Assembly: GCA_004297625.1 (NCBI GenBank)
Contig: SCTY01000040.1
Span: 1 to 64,000, forward strand
DNA from: Betaproteobacteria bacterium
GTDB taxonomy: Bacteria; Pseudomonadota; Gammaproteobacteria; Burkholderiales; SG8-39
Reading direction: 5' to 3'
DNA: 64,000 bases
This document shows, piece after piece, positions 40,441-47,622 of the stretch. The notes below the pieces were generated by a model. That model worked only from the letters and a program-made list of their open reading frames with translations, was not told the DNA's origin and did no database searches. Each line of letters starts with the position of its first letter. Within the stretch, counting starts at the first letter, position 1. The translations under genes were made by a program, and so were the position numbers.

Positions 40441-40468
40441 ATTATGGGGGCGGCGCCCCGGCTTCCCA
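40441..40468 (-). promoter_or_regulatory. Predicted promoter of trxA
   Basis: On the minus strand TTGGGA (40468-40463) and CATAAT (40446-40441) with a 16-base spacer; the start would be about 25 bases ahead of the trxA ATG. Confidence 0.35.
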
Positions 40469-40517
40469 AGGGATATACTAACGCTTTGATTAGAAAGACC
40501 TTTAGGCCAACCTAGTT

Positions 40518-40841
40518 ATGACCTACGTGGTAACGGAGTCGTGCATCAAGTGCAAGTACACGGACTGCGTCGATGTGTGCCCGGTGGATTGCTTCCGCGA
40601 AGGGCCGAACATGCTGGTCATCGACCCGGACGAGTGCATCGATTGCACGCTGTGTGTTCCCGAGTGCCCGGTGGAAGCGATCTTCGCCGAGGACGACGTG
40701 CCCGATGCGCAGAAGGAGTTCATCGCGCTCAACGCCGAGCTCGCGAAGCAATGGAAGCCGATCATCGAGCGCAAGCCCGCACCGCCCGACGCGGACGAGT
40801 GGGCGAAGGTCGCGTCGAAGAAAAATCTCCTCGAGAAATAA
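40518..40841 (+). CDS. fdxA: Seven-iron ferredoxin FdxA
   Basis: A 107-residue ferredoxin. Cysteines 9, 12, 17, 21, 25 and 40, 43, 46, 50 form the patterns [14 protein letters not shown] and [12 protein letters not shown] of [3Fe-4S]/[4Fe-4S] ferredoxins; the C-terminal tail ([16 protein letters not shown]) is typical of the Azotobacter FdI group. It is a low-potential electron carrier in the cytoplasm. It is divergent from trxA. The 179 bases after it hold no gene. Confidence 0.95.
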   Translation: MTYVVTESCIKCKYTDCVDVCPVDCFREGPNMLVIDPDECIDCTLCVPECPVEAIFAEDDVPDAQKEFIALNAELAKQWKPIIERKPAPPDADEWAKVASKKNLLEK

Positions 40842-40902
40842 AAAAAGCGGCGCAGCAAAGCGCAAACGCGCTGCAACAAAAAATTTCGCAACGCAATATC
40901 TT

Positions 40903-40921
40903 TGTGGTTGATACAACCACA
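40903..40921. repeat. Short perfect inverted repeat
   Basis: TGTGGTTG (40903-40910) and CAACCACA (40914-40921) flank ATA in the AT-rich gap between fdxA and the orphan hicB-like gene. It is a possible operator for the downstream gene or a weak fdxA stop signal. Confidence 0.35.
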
Positions 40922-41020
40922 GCAGTTTTGAAGTGCAACTTCGCGCGCCGCGGTAATACTTTTGAAAGGTAGAAGGCGTAACCTTTCCGTTTGCGTCTTG
41001 CTTCAAGGAGAGGGTCCAAG

Positions 41021-41263
41021 ATGGAAACAGGAAGGCTCGCGTTCACCGCCGTGTATCTCAAGTCCAACAGCGGCTACATCGGATTCATCGAAGAGCTTCC
41101 CGGCGTCAACTCGCACGGCCGAACGATAGACGAGGCGCGCGAGACGCTGCAGAAGCTCGCCGCGGTGGTGTTCGACGAAGAGAGACGCGGGGCGGAGGAG
41201 ATGATCGCGGGCAAGGACGTGGTGCGCGAATCGTTCTTCGTGCCGATACCGAGACCCTCCTGA
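41021..41263 (+). CDS. HicB-family protein without a HicA partner
   Basis: An 80-residue protein from ATG 41021 (AGGAGAGG upstream). It has the HicB partial RNase-H-like fold: FTAVYLKSNSGYIGFIEELPGVNSHGRTIDEARETLQ. There is no added DNA-binding domain and no hicA-like gene next to it, so it is a solitary HicB, which may act as a sensor or as an antitoxin for a distant toxin. A strong terminator follows directly. Confidence 0.75.
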   Translation: METGRLAFTAVYLKSNSGYIGFIEELPGVNSHGRTIDEARETLQKLAAVVFDEERRGAEEMIAGKDVVRESFFVPIPRPS

Positions 41264-41285
41264 GCTATTGACCCATCTCAACACG

Positions 41286-41317
41286 AACGGCCCCGACCTC
41301 GGGGCCGTTCTTTTTTT
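41286..41317 (+). terminator. Rho-independent terminator after the hicB-like gene
   Basis: An 11-bp perfect stem AACGGCCCCGA / TCGGGGCCGTT (41286-41296, 41299-41309) with a 2-base gap, followed by C and seven T's. Confidence 0.88.
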
Positions 41318-41336
41318 CAGCAGTAGACTGCGTCGC

Positions 41337-42506
41337 ATGCGAGGCGCGCTCCTGGTCGCGCTGGTGCCGGCGGCGGCACTGGCGCAAACCGACAAGCAGG
41401 TCGTAAAGCCGCCGATCGCGCAGTACTGGATGAGCGTCGAGACCGCCGCCGGCATGTCGATGCCCGGCATGGGTGGTTTAGTCGGTGGATTTTTCGGAAA
41501 ACCTGCGAGCGGCGGCCGCAGCATCATCCTGCAGCTCGGCTCGCAACAGAGCGCGTCTGCGCCGAAGGCCGATCACCTGATTCCCGCGGCACTGAAGATG
41601 GGCGACGCGCTGCCGCTCGTCACGCCGCAGCGCGCGAAGCCCGGGCGCAGCGCGCGCGGCGAGGGCACGCAGGGCGGCATGGAGCGCCCGAAGGGCCGCA
41701 TGCTCATTTACTGGGGCTGCGGCGACAACGTGCGCCCGGGCCAGCCGGTGATCCTCGATTTCGCCAAGGTTGCCGAAGGCGGCACGCCGCCGAACATGAC
41801 CGCGCGCCACGTGTCCGCGCCGAACCCGCCCGCGTTCGGACGCAACCGCACCTACGGCGAATGGCCGAATCCGGAGGAACCGAAAAGCGTTCCCGACGAC
41901 GCATCGCTGCGCGGCGAGCACACGGTGAAGGGCAACTACTCGCCCGAGATCCGCTTCACGCTCGGCGAGACGCACGACTTCATGGAGAAGGCGGCGCTTT
42001 CGAGCGCCGGCAACCGCTTCAGCTGGAAAGCGCTGCCGAGCGCGACCGGCTACTTCGCGACGCTCTTCGGCGGCACGGGCGAGAGCGAAGTGGTGTTCTG
42101 GTCCTCGAGCGAGGTGCAGGAGATGGGCTCGATGCTCATGGACTACGTGCCGCCCGCCGAGGTCGCGCGCCTCGTGCGCGAAAAAGTGGTGATGCCGCCG
42201 TCGACCCTCGAGTGCGCGGTGCCCGGCGAAGTGGTGAGCCGCGCCGGCGGCACGCCGCTGCTCAGCTTCATCGCCTACGGCCCGGAGGCGAACTTCGTGC
42301 AGCCGCTGCGCCCGAGCGATCCGAAGATTGCGTGGGAAATGCAGTGGACGGCGAAGGCGCGCTTCAAGTCCACCGCGCAGCTCATGCTCGGGGCTTCGAC
42401 ACCGCAGGCTCAGCCGGAAAGACAAACCGAAAAGCCCGCCGCCCAAAATCCGGTGGATCCGGTGGATCAGGGCATCAAGGCGCTGCGCGGCATCTTCGGC
42501 CGCTAG
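41337..42506 (+). CDS. Secreted protein of unknown function
   Basis: A 389-residue protein from ATG 41337, whose first residues MRGALLVALVPAAALA are a signal peptide with cleavage before QTDKQ; a longer frame would read through the terminator. No Shine-Dalgarno is evident. The mature protein has a glycine/methionine-rich patch (GMSMPGMGGLVGGFFG), a GRMLIYWGCGD segment and a C-terminal PQAQPERQTEKPAAQ linker. I recognise no family. It is convergent with cydB, overlapping by four bases, and is presumably periplasmic or extracellular. Confidence 0.65.
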   Translation: MRGALLVALVPAAALAQTDKQVVKPPIAQYWMSVETAAGMSMPGMGGLVGGFFGKPASGGRSIILQLGSQQSASAPKADHLIPAALKMGDALPLVTPQRAKPGRSARGEGTQGGMERPKGRMLIYWGCGDNVRPGQPVILDFAKVAEGGTPPNMTARHVSAPNPPAFGRNRTYGEWPNPEEPKSVPDDASLRGEHTVKGNYSPEIRFTLGETHDFMEKAALSSAGNRFSWKALPSATGYFATLFGGTGESEVVFWSSSEVQEMGSMLMDYVPPAEVARLVREKVVMPPSTLECAVPGEVVSRAGGTPLLSFIAYGPEANFVQPLRPSDPKIAWEMQWTAKARFKSTAQLMLGASTPQAQPERQTEKPAAQNPVDPVDQGIKALRGIFGR

Positions 42507-43474
42507 TACGAATCTTTGTTGCTCGCCTTGCCGCGGAAGATGCGGTAGCTCCACGCGGTGTAGCCGATGATGAACGGCAGCACGATCGCGGTGCCCGCGA
42601 GCACGAAGCGCAGCGAGCTCGGATGCGCCGCGGCTTCCCAGATCGTCAGCCGGTCGATCACCACGTAGGGAAACAGGCTGTAGGCGAGGCCGATGAAGGC
42701 GAGCACGAAGATCAGCACCGCGCCCGCGAACGGCTGGCCGTCGGATTTGCCGAGCGAGCGCCACACCCAGAGCCACGAGGCCGCCGTGCCCAGCGGCAGC
42801 GCCGCGAGGTAGAGGAATCTCGGGAACGCGAACCACTTGTCGCGCACGGTTTCGCTCACGAGCGGCGTGCCCAGGCTCACGAGCACGACGCCGAGCGCGA
42901 CCCACCCCAAGCCCCAGCGCGCCCAGCCGATGCTCTTGCGCTGCAGCTCGCCGTCGGTGCGCAGGATGAGCCAGGTGGCGCCGAGCAGCACGTAGCCGCC
43001 GCACAGGCTCGCGCCGACGACGACCGCGAACAGCCAGTAGCCCGCGCCGCGGTCGAAGCCGGTGATGTAGCGCCCGAGCATGAAGCCCTGCGCGAACGCG
43101 GCGAGCGTGGAGCCCGCCCAGAAGAGCCAGTTCCACAGCTCGCGGTGCCAGCCTTCGGCCTTGATGCGCAGCTCGAAGGCGACGCCGCGCAGCATGAGCC
43201 CGACGAGCATCGCGGCGACCGGCAGATAGAGCGCGCCGAGGATCTCGCCGTGCGCGACCGGAAACGCGACGAGGAGCAGCCCGATGCCGAGCACGAGCCA
43301 GGTCTCGTTCGCGTCCCAGAACGGCCCGATCGAGGCGACCATCAGGTCCTGCTCGGCGCGCTCGACGTTCGGCATCAGCATGCCGACGCCGAGGTCGTAG
43401 CCGTCCAGCACCACGTAGGCGAGGATCGCGCCGCCCATCAGCGCGGTGAAGATCAACGGCAGCTCGCCGTTCAT
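42503..43474 (-). CDS. cydB: Cytochrome bd-type ubiquinol oxidase subunit II
   Basis: A 323-residue membrane protein; start ATG 43474 overlaps the cydA stop. N-terminal LPLIFTALMGGAILAYVVLDGYDLGVGML and GPFWDANETWLV are invariant CydB sequences. The short length (E. coli CydB is 379) fits the cyanide-insensitive (CioB) branch. It pairs with CydA to reduce oxygen to water using quinol at high affinity. No CydX-like small gene or cydDC lies next to it. Confidence 0.94.
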   Translation of the reverse strand: MNGELPLIFTALMGGAILAYVVLDGYDLGVGMLMPNVERAEQDLMVASIGPFWDANETWLVLGIGLLLVAFPVAHGEILGALYLPVAAMLVGLMLRGVAFELRIKAEGWHRELWNWLFWAGSTLAAFAQGFMLGRYITGFDRGAGYWLFAVVVGASLCGGYVLLGATWLILRTDGELQRKSIGWARWGLGWVALGVVLVSLGTPLVSETVRDKWFAFPRFLYLAALPLGTAASWLWVWRSLGKSDGQPFAGAVLIFVLAFIGLAYSLFPYVVIDRLTIWEAAAHPSSLRFVLAGTAIVLPFIIGYTAWSYRIFRGKASNKDSY

Positions 43475-44766
43475 CGCGCCCCTTTCGCGGCAAGGTGGGT
43501 GATCACCACCACGTAGGAGATGAGAAGCACCGCGTACGTGAGCACGTAGGCGGTGAGGCTCGCCCCGAGCTGCGCGCCGCTCGCCGCGCCCGCCGCGTCC
43601 TCCGTATAGAGAATCCCGGTGACGAGCCACGGCTGGCGCCCGATCTCGGTGACGAGCCAGCCGGCGAGCGTCGCCACCCAGCCGGAGAAGGTGAAGCCGG
43701 CGAAGCTCCAGAGCAGCCAGCGCGGCGGCAATGGTTTTTTCAAGAGAAAAACGCTTGTCCACGAGAGGAAAAGCATCAGCACTCCCATGCCCACCATCAC
43801 GCGGAAAGCCCAGAACACCGGCGCAACCGGCGGCACGTCGCTGCCGAATTCCGCGAGGCCCTTCACTTCGCCGTCGAGCTGGTGCGTAAGAATGAGCGAG
43901 GCGCCCTTGGGAATGCTCAGAACATGCTCATTGCCTTGCCGGTCCTCGCGGATGAGCGCGAAGAGCACGAGCGGCGCGCCGCGCTCAGTCTGCCACAGCG
44001 CTTCCACCGCGGCGATCTTGGCCGGCTGGTGCTCGAGCGTGTTGAGGCCGTGCAGGTCGCCGGCGACGATCTGCAGCGGCACGAGCACCGCGGCGAGCGC
44101 CGCGCCGAAGCGCAGCGTTTTCAGCGCTGCCGCGTCCGCTGAATCCTTGAGCAGCCGCCATGCCGAGAGCCCGGCGACGAGGAATGCCGCGGTGATGCCC
44201 GAGGCGAGCAGCATGTGCGTGAGGCGGTACGGGAACGAAGGATTGAAGATCACCTCGAGCCAGCTTCCGGCGATGAGCTCCTCGCCGGCCTCGACCTGGC
44301 CGGCGGGTGTCTGCATCCACGAGTTGAGCGCGAGGATCCAGAACGCCGACACCGTGGTGCCGATCGCGACGATCACCGCCGACATGACGTGCACCCAGTC
44401 GGGCACGCGGTTCATGCCGAAGAGCATCACGCCGAGGAACGTCGCCTCGAGGAAGAACGCGGTGAGCACCTCGTAGGCGAGGAGCGGCCCGGCGATGTTG
44501 CCTACCGTGTTCATGAAGCCCGGCCAGTTGGTGCCGAACTGGAAGCTCATCACCACGCCCGTCACCACGCCCATGGCGAAGGAGAGCGCGAACACCTTCA
44601 CCCACAGCCGGTAGGTCGCGAGCCATGCCGGGTCGCGCGTTCTCTGGTAGCGCAGCCGGAAAACCACGATCAGCCAGGCGAGGCCGATGGTGATCGCGGG
44701 AAACAGAATGTGGAAGCCGATGTTGAGCCCGAACTGCACGCGGGCCAGGATCAGCGCTTCATCCAT
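43471..44766 (-). CDS. cydA: Cytochrome bd-type ubiquinol oxidase subunit I
   Basis: A 431-residue subunit. Haem ligands appear as His19-type in LNIGFHILFP, the b558 histidine in YRLTHMLLAS and the methionine in FWAFRVMVGMGV. The quinol loop is short, without the enterobacterial insertion, which places it with the CioA type. MDEALILARVQFGLNIGFH is a standard start. First gene of cydAB; it is divergent from the phosphoesterase gene, 49 bases away. Confidence 0.95.
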   Translation of the reverse strand: MDEALILARVQFGLNIGFHILFPAITIGLAWLIVVFRLRYQRTRDPAWLATYRLWVKVFALSFAMGVVTGVVMSFQFGTNWPGFMNTVGNIAGPLLAYEVLTAFFLEATFLGVMLFGMNRVPDWVHVMSAVIVAIGTTVSAFWILALNSWMQTPAGQVEAGEELIAGSWLEVIFNPSFPYRLTHMLLASGITAAFLVAGLSAWRLLKDSADAAALKTLRFGAALAAVLVPLQIVAGDLHGLNTLEHQPAKIAAVEALWQTERGAPLVLFALIREDRQGNEHVLSIPKGASLILTHQLDGEVKGLAEFGSDVPPVAPVFWAFRVMVGMGVLMLFLSWTSVFLLKKPLPPRWLLWSFAGFTFSGWVATLAGWLVTEIGRQPWLVTGILYTEDAAGAASGAQLGASLTAYVLTYAVLLISYVVVITHLAAKGAR

Positions 44767-44815
44767 GGGGTCAATACTACGTCGCCGATGCTACGCGCGA
44801 TTAAACTACGGCGGG

Positions 44816-45952
44816 ATGACGCGGCTCCTGCAGCCTTTCGTTCTGGTAGTCACCGCGCTCCTCGCCGTCGCCTACGCCTACCTCGCGTGGCGCCTTGCCG
44901 CCGGACCGTGGCCGCACGCCGCGCTCGCGCTGCCGTTCGTGCTGGTGTGGATCGTTCCGGTGCTGTACTGGGGAGGCAATCGCCGCCGCGAAGGGCTCGC
45001 CGACCTGGTGCTGCACCAGGCGAGCTACCTCTCGATGGCGTGGATCAGCTTCATGCTCGTGCTGACGCTCGCGCGCGACCTTCTTCTTCTCGCGACGCTT
45101 GCGCCCGCGCTCGCCCGCGCGCACGCGATGGTGAACGAAGCCGGGGTACCGGTCGTGCTGGTCGCGTCGCTCGTCGCGATGGCGATCGGCGCGCTTGCCG
45201 CGCTGCGCGGCCCGCACGTGAAGGAGGTGGAGATCACGGTGCCGGGCCTGCACCCCGATCTCGACGGCTACCGCATCGCGCAGATCACCGATCTGCACAT
45301 CGGGCCGACCATCGGCCGGCGCTACGTCGAGCGCGTCGCCGAGCTCACCGAGAAGCTCGCGCCCGATCTGGTGGCGCTCACCGGCGACATGGTCGACGGC
45401 CCGGTCGGCGAGCTTGCGCCGCACGTCGAGCCGCTGCGCCGCGTCGCCGCCGGCGGCCGCGCCTACTTCGTTCTGGGCAACCACGACTGCTACTCCGGCG
45501 CCGACGCGTGGCTCGCGCACTTCCGTGACATGGGCATGCGCATCCTGCTAAACGAATCGGCGACGGTTGCGAAAGGCGAGGCGCGCATGCTGGTGGGCGG
45601 CGTGGTGGATCCCGCGCTCGCGCTCAGCCGCCCGGACGCCGCGCCCCGCCCCGACCTCGCCGCGCAAGGCGCCGACGGCGCGGATTTCCGGCTGCTTCTC
45701 GCCCACAATCCCCGGATCGCGCCGCACGCCGAGCGCGCCGGCTTCGATCTGCAGATTTCGGGCCACACGCACGCCGGGCAGTTTTTCCCGTGGACGCTCG
45801 CGATCCATCTCGTGCACGCGCCGCACGTCGCCGGCCTTTCGCGCGAGGGCCGCATGCAGGTGTATGTGAGCGCCGGCACCGGCACGTGGGGCCCGCCGGT
45901 GCGTTTCGGCACGAGCCCCGAACTGACCTTGATTCGCCTCGCGCGCGGGTGA
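44816..45952 (+). CDS. Membrane-anchored metallophosphoesterase (YaeI/LpxG-like)
   Basis: A 378-residue protein with four N-terminal helices (about residues 5-130) and a calcineurin-like domain: TDLHIG, GDMVDG, LGNHDCYSG and SGHTHAGQFFPW. The arrangement of an N-terminal membrane part plus this domain resembles bacterial phosphoesterases of the YaeI/YkuE and UDP-diacylglucosamine hydrolase-like LpxG group, which act near the membrane. Substrate not determinable. Start at ATG 44816. Confidence 0.85.
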   Translation: MTRLLQPFVLVVTALLAVAYAYLAWRLAAGPWPHAALALPFVLVWIVPVLYWGGNRRREGLADLVLHQASYLSMAWISFMLVLTLARDLLLLATLAPALARAHAMVNEAGVPVVLVASLVAMAIGALAALRGPHVKEVEITVPGLHPDLDGYRIAQITDLHIGPTIGRRYVERVAELTEKLAPDLVALTGDMVDGPVGELAPHVEPLRRVAAGGRAYFVLGNHDCYSGADAWLAHFRDMGMRILLNESATVAKGEARMLVGGVVDPALALSRPDAAPRPDLAAQGADGADFRLLLAHNPRIAPHAERAGFDLQISGHTHAGQFFPWTLAIHLVHAPHVAGLSREGRMQVYVSAGTGTWGPPVRFGTSPELTLIRLARG

Positions 45953-45978
45953 AGAATTACGCCTTCGGGAGGTCAATC

Positions 45979-46233
45979 ATGGACAGCAGAGTATCCCGCC
46001 CCGCCCTGAGCCCGCACGATCTCGTCGAGCTCCTCAATTGGGAGCTGGCCGCCTACGAGCAGTGCCACGGCAGCCACTTCACCTCCATCCGGCCGATGGC
46101 GGACCCGGACGATTCGGGATGCAACTGGCGCGACGCGCGCCTGCAGACCGATCATCAGCTCGACGGCGTCGAGCGCGGCATCGTCCGGCGCGTGATCGAG
46201 CAGACGCGGCACGAGTTCAACGTCGGCTCCTAG
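45979..46233 (+). CDS. Small hypothetical protein
   Basis: An 84-residue acidic protein from ATG 45979 behind GGAGG. It contains HDLVELLNWELAAYEQC and CNWRDARLQTDHQLDG, with two cysteines; it is not membrane-bound and I do not recognise it. It sits between the phosphoesterase and thiolase genes, in the same frame as the thiolase and separated from it by its TAG stop. Confidence 0.6.
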   Translation: MDSRVSRPALSPHDLVELLNWELAAYEQCHGSHFTSIRPMADPDDSGCNWRDARLQTDHQLDGVERGIVRRVIEQTRHEFNVGS

Positions 46234-46242
46234 AGAGAAGTC

Positions 46243-47529
46243 CTGACTTCTTCCCCGCGGCGGGTCGCGATCCTCGGCGGCGCGCGCATTCCGTTCGCTC
46301 GCGCGGGCACCGCTTACGCCGACGCGGGCAACCAGGAGTTGTTGACTTTTGCTTTTAAGAATTTAGTCGAAAAGTTCTCGCTGAAAGACGAGCGCGTCGG
46401 CGAGGTCGCGGCCGGCGCGGTGATCAAGCACTCGCGCGACTGGAACCTGGCGCGCGAATGCACGCTCGGAGCCGGCCTGCATCCCGAGACGCCCGCGTAC
46501 GACGTGCAGCGCGCGTGCGGCACGAGCCTCACCGCGGCGGTGCAGATCGCGCACCGCATCGCGGCGGGCGAGATCGACTGCGGCATCGCCGGCGGCGTCG
46601 ACTCGGCGAGCGACATTCCGCTCACCTACGGCCCCGAATTGACTCATACAGTATTGAGCAGCCTCAAAGGGAAATCTCTTGTCGAGAAAGCGCGACCCTG
46701 GCTCGATTTGAGGCCGTCGCATCTCAAGCCTTCGGCGCCCGGCATCGCCGAGCCGCGCACCGGCCTGTCGATGGGCCAGCACTGCGAGGAGATGGCGAAG
46801 GAATGGAAGATCTCGCGCGCCGAGCAGGACGAGCTCGCGCTCGCGAGCCACAAGAAGGCGGCGGCCGCGTGGGAGGCGGGATTCTTCCAGGACCTCGTCT
46901 TTCCCTACCAGGGGCTCGGCAAAGACAACAACGTGCGCGCCGATACGTCGCTCGAAAGGCTCGCCTCGCTGCGCACCGCCTTCGACCGCGGCCCGGCCGG
47001 CACGCTCACCGCGGGCAACAGCTCGCCGCTGACCGACGGCGCCGCTTGCGTGCTGCTCGCCTCCGAGGAGTGGGCACGCTCTCGAGGATTTTCAATACAA
47101 GCCTTCCTGACTCATTCCGAAAGCGCCGCGGTCGACTTCGTCGGCATGAACGGCCCCAAGGAAGGCATGCTGATGGCGCCGGCGTACGCGGTGCCGCGCA
47201 TGCTGGAGCGCGCGGGAATGAAGCTGCAGGACTTCGATATCTACGAGATCCACGAAGCCTTCGCCGCGCAAGTGCTGTGCACGCTGAAGGCCTGGGAGTC
47301 GGAAGCGTTCTGCCGGAAGAAGCTCGACCGCGCGCCGCTCGGCGCGATCGAGCGCTCGAAGATGAATCCCAAGGGCTCGAGCGTCGCGATCGGCCATCCG
47401 TTCGCCGCGACCGGCGCGCGCATCCTCGCCACGCTCGCCAAGCAGCTCGCCGAGCGCGGCTCGGGCCGCGGCCTCATCTCCATCTGCGCCGCCGGCGGGA
47501 TGGGCGTGACCGCGATCCTCGAGCGCTGA
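46243..47529 (+). CDS. Acetyl-CoA C-acyltransferase (thiolase, FadI-like) with CTG start
   Basis: A 428-residue thiolase. No ATG, GTG or TTG occurs before conserved sequence; the frame opens after TAG 46231-46233, and a CTG at 46243 gives MTSSPRRVAILGGARIPFAR, which aligns with the normal N-terminus. Acyl-Cys92 is in RACGTSL; the second histidine is in EIHEAFA, GHPFAATGARI is intact, and the C-terminal catalytic cysteine is in ISICAAGGMG. The ATG at 46339 would delete the first strand. It carries out thiolysis or condensation of acyl-CoA; the FadI-like branch favours beta-oxidation. Confidence 0.88.
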   Translation: MTSSPRRVAILGGARIPFARAGTAYADAGNQELLTFAFKNLVEKFSLKDERVGEVAAGAVIKHSRDWNLARECTLGAGLHPETPAYDVQRACGTSLTAAVQIAHRIAAGEIDCGIAGGVDSASDIPLTYGPELTHTVLSSLKGKSLVEKARPWLDLRPSHLKPSAPGIAEPRTGLSMGQHCEEMAKEWKISRAEQDELALASHKKAAAAWEAGFFQDLVFPYQGLGKDNNVRADTSLERLASLRTAFDRGPAGTLTAGNSSPLTDGAACVLLASEEWARSRGFSIQAFLTHSESAAVDFVGMNGPKEGMLMAPAYAVPRMLERAGMKLQDFDIYEIHEAFAAQVLCTLKAWESEAFCRKKLDRAPLGAIERSKMNPKGSSVAIGHPFAATGARILATLAKQLAERGSGRGLISICAAGGMGVTAILER

Positions 47530-47532
47530 ACC

Positions 47533-47601
47533 GAATTCGGGGTCAGAGTCCTAATTCCTACAGCTGCGCGCCGCTGGAATTAGGACTCTGACCCCGAATT
47601 C
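47533..47601. repeat. Long perfect hairpin (REP/MITE-like), copy 2
   Basis: Arms 47533-47558 and 47576-47601 are perfectly complementary over 26 bp with a 17-base loop containing CAGCTGCGCG. The outer GAATTCGGGGTCAGAG is identical to copy 1 at 26210; the inner bases differ from copy 1 but are paired on both sides. It lies between the thiolase and AddB-like genes. Confidence 0.85.
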
Positions 47602-47622
47602 CACCTTTAAACTGGTGGGGCG

